Below are positions 17,769 to 26,009 of a DNA stretch of 39,395 nt, piece by piece. This stretch comes from Strigomonas culicis. Lineage: Eukaryota > Euglenozoa > Kinetoplastea > Trypanosomatida > Trypanosomatidae. The stretch spans positions 1-39,395 of the forward strand of contig AUXH01000115.1 of the NCBI GenBank assembly GCA_000482145.1, written 5' to 3'. How positions within the stretch are numbered: the stretch's first letter is position 1; every line of letters begins with the position of its first letter. Position numbers and translations under genes: made by a program. The notes under the pieces were generated by a model. The model worked only from the letters and a program-made list of their open reading frames with translations. It was not told the DNA's origin and did not search any database.

Positions 17769-18083
17769 AGGTATACATCGTGGGTTCGCTTAGGTGTCAT
17801 AGAGTAACAACGATAAACCCATGTACACGTGCACACGCGTCTGTATATATACGTATGTATCAAATAGTTGCTCTTGTCATTGATATAAATACGCATCTTT
17901 GCCTTTGTTTTTCCCTTTTAGCATATGCTCTTGTTCTCCACTCTCTTTTTCTTTTTCTTTTTTATTTGCACGCTGCACTCACTTCCCTGCCTCGACGCAC
18001 ACTTAGCATTTTGGTTCGTTTAGGAAGAAGGTAAGAGTAAGTTTTTTGTGTGCGGCGATTGTCAAACACCGGTGCGCGAAAAG
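17769..18083 (+). other. Intergenic region with splice-acceptor signal
   Basis: No gene seen. The pyrimidine-rich stretch 17938-17970 and CACACTTAG (AG at 18005-18006) form a good acceptor about 78 bases before the RRP8 ATG. Confidence 0.55.
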
Positions 18084-19193
18084 ATGTTCGGAGGAGGACA
18101 CTTTCAGAAAAAGATAGACAAGAAGGCGCTGAAGAAGAGCGCCAAAAAGGAAAACGCAGCCCATGCGAAGAAGACGGGCGGGGGCCAAGGCAAGCCGTCC
18201 GCCTCCTCGGCCAGTGCGAAGAGTAAGAACTACAGCCACGTGAAGGGCTCCGTGGTGGCCTACGACGCCTACGGGAGCCGCGACTCCGCCAACGACCGCC
18301 GCAACGTGCCCTTCCCGAACAAGGCGACGGAGCGCATGTACAAGAAGGCGAAGCGCATCCCCTCCAACCACGACGTGATCGACCCCACCGCGGGGAACGG
18401 CGCCCGGCGCGGCAACGCGAGCAGCGCGGCGCAGCGGCGGCAGGTGCTGCGCCGCAAAGGCGACGAGGACCTGCTGAGCCACTTCAAGGAGAAGCTCAAC
18501 GCGAGCACCTTCCGTCTGCTGAACGAGCAGATCTACAACTCGCCCAACGCCTACGCGGGGCAGCTGCTGCGCGACCGGCCGACCTTCCTCGACTACCACA
18601 CGGGGTACCGCCAGCAGCTCGTGCAGTGGCCCATGAACCCGAACCAGCTCATCGTCGAGGCCCTCCTCGGCGACCGCCGCGGCAAGTTCCTCAACAACAA
18701 AGGCAAGTGCCTCCCTGGGCACATACCACCGACCTGGGTCATTGCGGACATGGGCTGTGGCGATGCGCAGATCGCAGCGGCGCTGCAGCCGAAGGGCTAC
18801 ACCGTTCACTCCTTCGACTTCTGCGCTTTGAACGAGCGTGTCACCGAGGCGGATGCCGCGCACGTGCCTCTCGAGGCGGAGTCGGTCGATATTTGCATCT
18901 TTTCCCTTAGTCTCATGGCCACGGACTACGAGAAGTGTCTGATGGAGGCATTTCGCATTTTAAAGCCGCACCGTTTGTTGAAGGTGGTGGAGGTGCGCTC
19001 CCGCATTCCGCACCCACGCAAGTTCGCAGCCATGGTGGAGAGCATCGGCTTCACACTAGACTACAACGATGTTGCAGGAGACTACTTCGCGATCTTCGAC
19101 TTTGTGAAGCGCGATGATGTGAAGGAGGCAAATTCGAACGTGTGCTACCCGCCAGGCGAGGTCCTAGTCCCATCGCTGTATAAGAAGCGCTGA
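18084..19193 (+). CDS. RRP8: RRP8-type ribosomal RNA-processing methyltransferase
   Basis: 369 residues from the first in-frame ATG at 18084; a longer frame begins at a GTG at 18048 and was not used. RRP8 is a nucleolar SAM-dependent enzyme that makes m1A in large-subunit rRNA in yeast and human. The N-terminus is Lys-rich and nucleolar-like (KKIDKKALKKSAKK). The catalytic part opens with LLSHFKEKLNASTFRLLNEQ and DYHTGYRQQLVQWPMNP, the family's hallmark entry segment. The SAM site DMGCGDAQIA lies at 222-231. It is followed by VHSFDFCALNERVTEADAAH and the motif VDICIFSLSLMATDYEKCL. FRILKPHRLLKVVEVRSR and FAIFDFVK close the fold. Every family block is present and intact. Confidence 0.93.
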   Translation: MFGGGHFQKKIDKKALKKSAKKENAAHAKKTGGGQGKPSASSASAKSKNYSHVKGSVVAYDAYGSRDSANDRRNVPFPNKATERMYKKAKRIPSNHDVIDPTAGNGARRGNASSAAQRRQVLRRKGDEDLLSHFKEKLNASTFRLLNEQIYNSPNAYAGQLLRDRPTFLDYHTGYRQQLVQWPMNPNQLIVEALLGDRRGKFLNNKGKCLPGHIPPTWVIADMGCGDAQIAAALQPKGYTVHSFDFCALNERVTEADAAHVPLEAESVDICIFSLSLMATDYEKCLMEAFRILKPHRLLKVVEVRSRIPHPRKFAAMVESIGFTLDYNDVAGDYFAIFDFVKRDDVKEANSNVCYPPGEVLVPSLYKKR

Positions 19194-19479
19194 TCGTATC
19201 TTGTATGTTTCTATTCATTTCTTGTTTGTTTTTCTCGTAACTCTAACTGTCGATTAACTGTATGACGTACTTCTTAGCACTCGAAAAAAAAAAAACAGTG
19301 AATCACTATCACTGGCACAGCTTCTTCATGCACTTCGGTTCAATCGGTTGCATTAGTTCTCCGTAAAAAAAGCAAACCTGATGGAAGCGGTAAGCGACAC
19401 TCCTCTTCTTGTGAATCCCCCCCCCCTTCCCTACTTCTCCTTGTGTGTAACGTAGTACCTAATTGGAATAGATCTGTCG
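19194..19479 (+). other. Short intergenic region with splice-acceptor signal
   Basis: No gene seen. It holds an A12 run at 19286-19297 and a pyrimidine tract at about 19417-19440 containing about 10 C. The acceptor AG at 19454-19455 would leave a leader of only about 24 nt before the next ATG. Confidence 0.5.
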
Positions 19480-21336
19480 ATGGGCCGCGTCTCGCGCCGC
19501 TTTGGGGTCCGCGTCGGCGCCGTGGCGGCCACGGCCGCCCTTGGCCGCGTCGCCTACGAGCGCTGGGTGCTCCGCCGCGGCAGCGCGCACAGCGTCGTCG
19601 CGGAGGCGGACTTGCCACCCGCGCTGCCGCGCGCGGCGCGGTGGGAGCGGCTGTGCGCCAGCAGCGCGGCGGAGCCCTTCGACGTGCTCGTCGTTGGCGG
19701 AGGCGTCGTCGGTCTGTACACGGCCGTCGACGCGGCGCAGCGCGGGCTGCGCGTGGCGCTCGTCGAGGCGGGCGACTTCGGCGGCGGCCGCAGCGCGCAC
19801 TGCCCGAGCGTCGTGCCGGGCGCCTTCCCGTACGCGCAGCGGGCGGTGCGCCAGCGCGACCTCGGCTGGCTGTGGCGGGCGATGGAGGAGCTGCGCGCGG
19901 CGACCGTCTGGCGCAACGTCGCCCCGCACTGCACGGACGATGGTCGGCCGGCGCGGACGCTGCTGCCCGCACTGCACACGACGGAGCTCGCGGAGCTGCT
20001 CGCGGCGGCCGCGCTCAGCACCGCGGTGAGCCCGCTGTGCGGCCCGGCGCGCTGGTGCGGGCCGGTGCGGGCGTCGCGCGTGCGCCCCATCGTGCCGGAG
20101 GCCTGCGGCGGCGTGGTGGCGGCGGACAGCACGTTGGACGGCGCGCGCGCGTCGTGCTCACTGGCGCGGACAGCGGAGGCGCTCGGCGTGACGGTGCTCA
20201 ACTACGCCCCGCTGGAGCGCGTGGCCTACCTGGACCCTCCCGCGGCGGGCGCGGACGGCCGCCCTCCGCTGCTCCGCGCCGTCGTGCACGACGCGGTGGG
20301 CGCGGCGACCGCGGGCGTGTGCACGCGCAGCGTCATCAACTGCGCGGGGAGCTGGGCTGACCTGGTGCGGCAGACGTTCGTGGACAACGCCGCGGACGTG
20401 ATACCGGCCGCGTTCGAGCGCCACTACGTGAACTCCTATCTGGTGGCGCCGCGGGAGGCCGTGCGGGTGCCGGCGCGCGCGGACGCGGACGCGTCCGAGG
20501 CGATGCAGCTGCCCGGCGGCGCCGCCGCGCTGCAGGTATGTTCGACGCTGTACAGCTTCTCGGCGTCGCTCGTGCTGCCGTGGGCGGACGGCTGCTGCCT
20601 GCTGGGCCCCAGCATCAGCCCGATCGCGCTGCCGGCGGTGATGCGCGACGCGTGGAAGAAGAACGACAATTACATGCGCGTCGCCGCGCTGCGCTCGCAG
20701 GACGGCTTCGCGGCGCAGAAGGCGCGCATCGTGGAGATCCTGCGCACGTGCGGCGTGGCGGTCGACCGTCCGCGCATCCTGTCCTGCGTGTCGCACGTGG
20801 TGCCCGTGATGAAGGACCACCACGCGGTGCCGTGGGTGGGCGACGTGCTGCGCCGCGGCTATCACATCGCGGTCTCGCAGCCGGCGCTGCCGGAGGGGGC
20901 CCCCCCGCTGCCGTTTGTGCACGTGTACGGCGGCAGCACGTCCCTCGCGCGGACCATCGCGGCGGAGGCGGTGAACGGTGTGCTCCAGCGGACGGGCTGC
21001 CTCCCGGCGACGCACCGGGCGCACACGGCGCCGTGCCGCACGGCGCAGCTCCGGCTGGTGTGTCCTGCGGCGTGGCGGCCGTCGCCGTCCGACGTGGTCA
21101 CCGAGGTAGAGGCGCTGTCGCGTCTGCAGTCCCTCATCGCGGACACGTATGTGGAGCACCTGGACGATGTCATTTTCCGACGCACGCGCGTGGGCTACAC
21201 CAGTCCCGCGGAGGCGCTGCAGCTGCTCCCCGCCACTGCGGCGATGGTCGCGGCGGCGCGAGGGTGGAGCGACAAGCGGCGGGAGGCGGAGGTGCGCACG
21301 TGTAAGGCACTTCTGCGCGATCTCGCAGTGCACTGA
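19480..21336 (+). CDS. Mitochondrial FAD-dependent glycerol-3-phosphate dehydrogenase-like protein
   Basis: 618 residues. The family oxidises glycerol-3-phosphate to dihydroxyacetone phosphate on the inner mitochondrial membrane and passes electrons to ubiquinone. The N-terminus is Arg/Ala-rich without acids for about 25 residues, fitting a mitochondrial presequence. The FAD-binding Rossmann motif is FDVLVVGGGVVGLYTAVDAA (67-86; GGG at 73-75) with the ribose-binding Glu at 96 (ALVEAGDF). VINCAGSWADLVRQ appears near 285. The C-terminal helical domain is recognisable (VEHLDDVIFRRTRVGYTSPAEALQLLP ... ARGWSDKRREAEV). However, the segment after GDF reads GGGRSAHCPSVVPGAFPY, not the usual GTSSRSTKLIHGG. 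The protein is clearly divergent, so activity on glycerol-3-phosphate is not assured. Confidence 0.8.
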   Translation: MGRVSRRFGVRVGAVAATAALGRVAYERWVLRRGSAHSVVAEADLPPALPRAARWERLCASSAAEPFDVLVVGGGVVGLYTAVDAAQRGLRVALVEAGDFGGGRSAHCPSVVPGAFPYAQRAVRQRDLGWLWRAMEELRAATVWRNVAPHCTDDGRPARTLLPALHTTELAELLAAAALSTAVSPLCGPARWCGPVRASRVRPIVPEACGGVVAADSTLDGARASCSLARTAEALGVTVLNYAPLERVAYLDPPAAGADGRPPLLRAVVHDAVGAATAGVCTRSVINCAGSWADLVRQTFVDNAADVIPAAFERHYVNSYLVAPREAVRVPARADADASEAMQLPGGAAALQVCSTLYSFSASLVLPWADGCCLLGPSISPIALPAVMRDAWKKNDNYMRVAALRSQDGFAAQKARIVEILRTCGVAVDRPRILSCVSHVVPVMKDHHAVPWVGDVLRRGYHIAVSQPALPEGAPPLPFVHVYGGSTSLARTIAAEAVNGVLQRTGCLPATHRAHTAPCRTAQLRLVCPAAWRPSPSDVVTEVEALSRLQSLIADTYVEHLDDVIFRRTRVGYTSPAEALQLLPATAAMVAAARGWSDKRREAEVRTCKALLRDLAVH

Positions 21337-21635
21337 TGGTGTACCCGCTCCCTCCCTTGCGTGTTTTTTTATTTATTTATTTCTAGGCGCGTGCGATCAC
21401 AGAATACAGTGCACGGGTGTACTACTACTATGGACTACTGATATTTCTTCATCGGGTTGTCACTATTCATTTTTTCTTTCTCTGTTTTTCCCTTTTTGTT
21501 GTGTGTGTGTGTGTTCACTTGACTCCCTCACATGTTCACGCTCATGCTCCCTCTATTCTTGTCACACTTTCTTCGTTTGTTTAGTTGAAGATTCATACAT
21601 AAATAGTATCGTTGTTTTCTCTGCTCGATTGTGCA
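21337..21635 (+). other. Intergenic region with splice-acceptor signal
   Basis: No gene seen. It contains ATTT repeats (about 21370-21384), a short GT repeat near 21500, and a T-rich tract ending in TTTGTTTAG (AG 21583-21584), about 51 bases before the ATG at 21636. Confidence 0.5.
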
Positions 21636-23003
21636 ATGACATCCGCCGACAGCAGCACTTTTTGGTACTTCGCGTACGGTCGATTAGCGGACCCTGCCAC
21701 GTTCGCTGACCGTTTACGGCCCCACACCAGTGACAGCGCCTCTTCTCCTCTCCTGGAGAGCCGTGCCGGCTACGTGTCCGGCCTCCGCCTCTCCTTCTCC
21801 GCGGTGAGCGTGGAAGGCCCTCGCCTGGGGTGCCTCAACGCCACCCCTGCCGCCGCCCCGCGGGAGGGCGCCGACCGGGCCGCCCTGCACCGCTACGCCG
21901 CGCCCGCGCTGCTGCCGCCCACCGCGGCCGCGCCGCTCGACGGCCGTGTGTACGGCGTCGCGCACCGCCTGCCCACGTCGCTGCGCGCCGCGCTCTACGA
22001 GGCGGTGGGCCGGCTCGCGTCGTACAACGTGGTGGCGACCGACGTGCCCTGTGTGCTCGGGGACGGCGCCGGCGCGGCGGCGGCACCGGTGACCGTCCGC
22101 GTGGACGTCATCGCCGCGCTGGACATCGAGCACCACGAGCGGGTCTACGCGGCGGCGGGCCTCGCACAGGTGTGGCGGCCGCTCCCGCCGCTGCGGCAGC
22201 GGCCCGCCGACGGCGCCACCGCGGCCGTGCGCTGGGGCAGCGGCCGCTGGCCGGGCACCCACTGGTGCAACTGCATCGGCTCGCAGCACGTCGCACCGTC
22301 GCCGGACTACCTGCGCGAGGTGCAGCGCGCGCTCGCCGGCGTCGCCGCGGAGGTCACCCTGCCGGCCGCGTACACGGCGGCCTACGCGGCGCTCTTCCCT
22401 GCCGCACCGGCCGCCGCCGCGCCGCTGGCGAGGGATGTTGCCGGAGACGATACAGAGAAGCGGACGTGGTATCTCGCCTACGGCTCCAATCTGTCGTGGG
22501 AGCAGGTGTGCGTGCGCATCGGGCCCCCGTACCAGCGCCGCGCCATGCAGCTCGACGACTACGTGCTGGTGCCCAACAAGAAGCCCTACGCGCCCGAGTA
22601 CGCCACTTTCGGCTACTACAATGTGGAGCCGGTGCAGGTGCGCCGCGGGAAGGAGAAGTTCCACCCGCACGTTGCCGCGTGCACGATGCCGGACCATGTG
22701 GTGGGTGCCGCCTACGAGATCAGCCAGGCGCAGCTGGAGCTGATGGATGAGTTCGAGCCGGGCTATCGCCGCGCGCTGCTGCCGTGTGCGGACCTGGACA
22801 GCGCGACGCCGCGCATGCAGCCCTGTTGGGTCTACATCGCGGAGGGCACCTCGGACACGTTACTGCCGTCCAAGGAGTACCTGTCCCGCGTGCTGGAGGG
22901 CGGCGATATTCTGCCCGCCGCCTACATGGACGCCATCAAGGCCACGCGGACGAACCCGCTGCGCAGCCCGCGGCAGGACCGTCGTCTGCGGAAGGAGCTG
23001 TAG
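21636..23003 (+). CDS. Protein with two gamma-glutamylcyclotransferase/AIG2-like domains
   Basis: 455 residues from the ATG at 21636; a frame opening at a TTG at 21612 was not used. The C-terminal half is a full gamma-glutamylcyclotransferase-fold domain: WYLAYGSNL (278-286, the substrate-binding YGSN loop), YNVEPVQVRRG, VVGAAYEISQAQLELMDEFEPGY (acidic catalytic position in DEFEP, 371-375) and a downstream CWVYIA strand. The N-terminal half repeats the layout in a weaker form: FWYFAYGRLADP instead of YGSN, SGLRLSFSAVS, GRVYGVAHRLPTSLRAALYEAVG, and a middle strand-rich part. Family enzymes release 5-oxoproline from gamma-glutamyl compounds in glutathione-type metabolism. That is of interest in trypanosomatids because their thiol is trypanothione. 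The exact substrate is not predictable. Confidence 0.8.
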   Translation: MTSADSSTFWYFAYGRLADPATFADRLRPHTSDSASSPLLESRAGYVSGLRLSFSAVSVEGPRLGCLNATPAAAPREGADRAALHRYAAPALLPPTAAAPLDGRVYGVAHRLPTSLRAALYEAVGRLASYNVVATDVPCVLGDGAGAAAAPVTVRVDVIAALDIEHHERVYAAAGLAQVWRPLPPLRQRPADGATAAVRWGSGRWPGTHWCNCIGSQHVAPSPDYLREVQRALAGVAAEVTLPAAYTAAYAALFPAAPAAAAPLARDVAGDDTEKRTWYLAYGSNLSWEQVCVRIGPPYQRRAMQLDDYVLVPNKKPYAPEYATFGYYNVEPVQVRRGKEKFHPHVAACTMPDHVVGAAYEISQAQLELMDEFEPGYRRALLPCADLDSATPRMQPCWVYIAEGTSDTLLPSKEYLSRVLEGGDILPAAYMDAIKATRTNPLRSPRQDRRLRKEL

Positions 23004-23457
23004 CGAGCCGCGGGTGTGTACCTGCACGCGCGAGCACACACACACACACACACACACACAGGCGGGGTGGTAATGCTCTGCACATGTGCACTTCTCTCTT
23101 CGTTTTTTTTTCTTTCTTTTCCTTCTTATTCTGCATCTTTCGCGTCGATAACGTGTAAACGTTGAAAAGAACGAAACCACATGAGCAAAAATACAGAAGG
23201 GATCCATGGTTATTATTACCTCTTCTTTTCTCGTACGGATTTATTAATGCTTTTCTTCTTTTATTCTCATGACCTTTTCTTCCTTCTCCACTTCTTTCTT
23301 TCTCTTCAACACTCGCTTTGGTGTAGAGTAGCTGTTCTTTTTCTTGCACGTCTTTTTGTTTACACTTGAGTTTTGTTGTGAAGTGTTTTTTCCCTTTTCC
23401 TTTTCGTTCTCTAGTATATATTCCTTTTCATTTGCGGGCTCCCAACCCTTGACCATC
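23004..23457 (+). other. Intergenic region with CA microsatellite and splice signal
   Basis: No gene seen. (CA)13 occupies 23035-23060. The rest is T-rich, with a tract at about 23382-23411 ending in CTCTAG (AG 23413-23414), 44 bases before the next ATG. Confidence 0.6.
23035..23060 (+). repeat. (CA)13 microsatellite
   Basis: Thirteen uninterrupted CA units in the 3' flank of the two-domain cyclotransferase-like gene, starting 32 bases after its stop codon. Confidence 0.95.
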
Positions 23458-23697
23458 ATGCCCTTCGAGTTCAACGCAGAGGCTAGACTGAAGGAGCAGG
23501 AAGAGAAAGGGTCCAGTGAAGCGGCAGCCCACGCACAGGTGGTGCGGATGCGACCGCAGCGTCCGCATCGTAAGAGTCAGATGGGCAAGCTGATGGACGT
23601 AGTGCAGGAGCCGGAGGCCACCTTCCTCCCGGATAGCGTGGATCCTGTCCCTGGCCACCACAGCGGCGAGGGGCACCCGGACGTTGCGAAATCATAG
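23458..23697 (+). CDS. Small hypothetical protein, 79 aa
   Basis: Function unknown. The ATG at 23458 follows a good splice signal, and from there composition switches to coding-like. The upstream extension of the frame (from 23344) is T-rich UTR and was excluded. The protein is hydrophilic with no membrane segment. It has a helical charged start (MPFEFNAEARLKEQEEKG), a basic middle (VVRMRPQRPHRKSQMGKLMD) and a Pro/His/Asp-rich end. Its own splice signal and the absence of stops support a real gene. I do not recognise the family. Confidence 0.65.
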   Translation: MPFEFNAEARLKEQEEKGSSEAAAHAQVVRMRPQRPHRKSQMGKLMDVVQEPEATFLPDSVDPVPGHHSGEGHPDVAKS

Positions 23698-24587
23698 AGC
23701 CCCAATGGATGGCTATTATTAGTACTGATAAAAACAAAATTAAAAATTAATAATAATACTACGAACGTAATCATTGAAGCAAGGGAAATAGATTAGTGTG
23801 TATTTAACCTCCTTTTTTTTTTCGTTTTACTTTTTGAGAATCCACTTTTTTTCCTTTCCTTTTGTTCTGCACATATTTTGCATTTCAATGCATAGTGTGT
23901 CTTGGTCAGCAAAACGCTCCCGTCGAAGGCTTTCCCCCTTTTCCATTGCAACGTATTCGATATGCTTTGTAGGCTTCCTTTTTTATTTACACTATTTCCC
24001 ATTTTTTTTTTACATATACATCTAATGTGTATTCAGTTATTAATACTATGATATTTCATTGTCAAGAAACATCAAGAAAAAGAGTGAACACATCGAGTTA
24101 CTTCTACTCAGTAGTATTGGCCACTTAGCCACTCGTGATTCTCATTGATATTAATGTGACACACACACACACACAAATGTATGTATGTATATGTTATACC
24201 ATTTTTTTTTTCGCGTGAACGTTTTTTTTTTTCTTCTTTCCCTTGTACTGATACTATATGTTATTCTTTTTTGTCTTTTTCATGATGTACAGTTTGCACA
24301 CACTTTGTTCTCTGTTAGCATTGCTACTTCCACTATAGTTTGTTTACTTTTCCGTTGTCAGTTATTGTCACTGTTTGTGTTGCTCTACTGTGTATTAATT
24401 TGCCCCCCCCCCCTTCCAGTACTCTCCTTGTCTCTCTCTCTCTCTCGCTGTAGCGACGTGAGCTGTAAAACTCATAGATACATTACTCTTTGTATAGACT
24501 TATCCTCTACAGACGTACACATAGTTGGAGTCTTTTTTTTTTGTATAGTTCTTTTACTGTCATCCTATAGGCACTAACGTGAGAGGT
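23698..24587 (+). other. Long AT-rich intergenic region
   Basis: 890 bases with no convincing gene; the longest frame (24185-24577) is encoded by T-rich spacer. It holds (CA)8 at 24160-24175 followed by ATGT repeats, a run of about 10 C near 24403-24413, (TC)8 at 24431-24446, and a T run at 24531-24541. AGs at 24547-24548 and 24569-24570 are candidate acceptors for the TMEM231 gene. Confidence 0.55.
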
Positions 24588-25688
24588 ATGCTGGCTCTCT
24601 TCCACGAGCACTACAAGGTACATTACGCCCCTCGCGGGCTTATGGCGTGGGTCATCTACGTCGTGTGCCTGCTCATCGTTCTGATCATCCCGTTTATCGT
24701 GGGCCTGGCCATGCAGAACTTCTGGGTGGAGAACAACTACTTCTACTATGCGCCCAACGTCACCTTCACCGGTCGCGCGGTGCTGCGGGTGTCGACCGTG
24801 CTCGGCAAGGAGTATCTCTGGACGACGTCGGATTCCTTCAACGACCGCTATGTAGCGGGGTCCACCATGGATGTCCTCCCCTTCTTCTCCATCTACGCGG
24901 AGGAGGTGGTGAAGGGGGAGAAGTCCCAGGCGGCCGCGTACACGCTGACCGTCAGCGTGCCCGTGAACAGCCCCGACGTAACGTACCGCAGCGATGACGG
25001 GAGCTACGTCGCACTGACGCAGAACGAGCCGCTGGACGCCATCAAGGAGATGCAACTGCTGCCCGAGTTTGCCTACTACATCCGCAGCTCGATCGTGACG
25101 CTCAACATGACGGCGGCGCCGCTGCTGACATACCGCCGCGCGCCGGGCACCTACAGCAGCAGCGCGACGGACAACACCAGCGCTGCCTACAGCAGCGGCC
25201 CCGTCTGCGGCCTGCTGGAGGCCGACCTGGTCTTCCACACGACGGAGCCGCTCATCAGCTCCCCGTATGTGCGCTACACCGACACCTACACGGACAGCCC
25301 GCTCGAGACGAAGATGCGGCAGCCGGCCGACGTGTACAAGTTGGACACCTTTAGCCATTACTATAGCAGCCGCAACCAGTCCGTCGTGCTGCGGCCGTAC
25401 GTGGAGGTCGACGGCGGCCTGGACTTGCTGCCGCAGGAGGAGGTGACGCGCGGGCTGTGGGAGGACCTCGACACCCTCAACGCCTTCACGTGGCGCATCC
25501 AGCTGCGCGTTGCGGACGCCTTCGTGCCTTACGTGCCGTCGTACCGTGAGGTGCTCAAGTGGGCGTGGGTGCAGTACTTCGTCATCGCCTACGTCATCCA
25601 GTGGCTCCTGTGGAAGCTCCGAGGGATGATCGTCACGCAGGGTCTCATTGACACTACGGCCGTGTATTTTGCGAGAAAGTTGGACTAG
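24588..25688 (+). CDS. TMEM231: TMEM231-like ciliary transition-zone protein, copy A
   Basis: 366 residues from the ATG at 24588; a frame opening at GTG 24579 was not used. TMEM231 is a two-pass membrane protein of the MKS/B9 complex at the flagellar transition zone, where it helps gate membrane-protein entry. Visible features are a membrane helix at about 17-40, FWVENNYFYYAPNVTFTG, and LWTTSDSFNDR (77-87), equivalent to the W-S-T-x-x-x-F-N block of animal TMEM231. A large beta-rich lumenal domain with YTLTVSVPV and a CGLLEADLVFHTT block follows. The second helix sits in REVLKWAWVQYFVIAYVIQW, matching the animal KFAWVQY segment. A near-neighbour paralogue follows 321 bases downstream and shares an 86-base identical stretch. 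Confidence 0.87.
   Translation: MLALFHEHYKVHYAPRGLMAWVIYVVCLLIVLIIPFIVGLAMQNFWVENNYFYYAPNVTFTGRAVLRVSTVLGKEYLWTTSDSFNDRYVAGSTMDVLPFFSIYAEEVVKGEKSQAAAYTLTVSVPVNSPDVTYRSDDGSYVALTQNEPLDAIKEMQLLPEFAYYIRSSIVTLNMTAAPLLTYRRAPGTYSSSATDNTSAAYSSGPVCGLLEADLVFHTTEPLISSPYVRYTDTYTDSPLETKMRQPADVYKLDTFSHYYSSRNQSVVLRPYVEVDGGLDLLPQEEVTRGLWEDLDTLNAFTWRIQLRVADAFVPYVPSYREVLKWAWVQYFVIAYVIQWLLWKLRGMIVTQGLIDTTAVYFARKLD
24764..24849 (+). repeat. 86-bp perfect identity with 26180-26265 (copy A side)
   Basis: Every base of this stretch is identical to 26180-26265 in the second TMEM231 gene, including all third codon positions across 28 codons (residues 60-87). Sequence on both sides diverges at once: Y-Y-A-P-N-V against Y-Q-K-P-T-M just upstream, Y-V against F-L just downstream. 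Shorter identical runs of 22-30 bases recur near the 3' ends of both genes. Confidence 0.95.
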
Positions 25689-26009
25689 ACGGTACACCGT
25701 GCCTCTGGAGGATAGAAAAAGAGTGTGCGTTGCTGACGCACACCATACCATAGACGTGTTTTATTCGAAAGAAAGAAAACCAAGAACCAACAACAAAAAA
25801 GACGCTGACAACTGTGATCCTGTTTTATTTGAAATTGCGTAAACACTCCTCACCGCTCTCTGTACCGCTACTTGTTCTCTCCTCTTCCTCTTCTTTCTTA
25901 TCATTATTCTTATTATTGCATTAGAAACAGGATTGTAATCAACCCACATATCTGTCATATATCTTTTTTATAGACGTACTTTCATACATTTTAGTTATCC
26001 AGGCGGATC
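25689..26009 (+). other. Intergenic region between the TMEM231 copies
   Basis: No gene seen. It is A-rich at 25700-25810, then pyrimidine-rich (25860-25915). TACATTTTAG (AG 25993-25994) is a candidate acceptor 16 bases before the ATG. It shows no obvious similarity to the region upstream of copy A, so the duplication is old or limited to the coding part. Confidence 0.5.

Noticed and set aside
18048..18083. GTG-initiated extension of RRP8
   Set aside because: Trypanosomatid genes start at ATG; the ATG at 18084 follows the acceptor and gives a normal Lys-rich RRP8 N-terminus.
24185..24577. 130-residue frame in the spacer before TMEM231 copy A
   Set aside because: Encoded by poly-T and microsatellite spacer, Phe/Leu/Ser-rich, no coding codon pattern.
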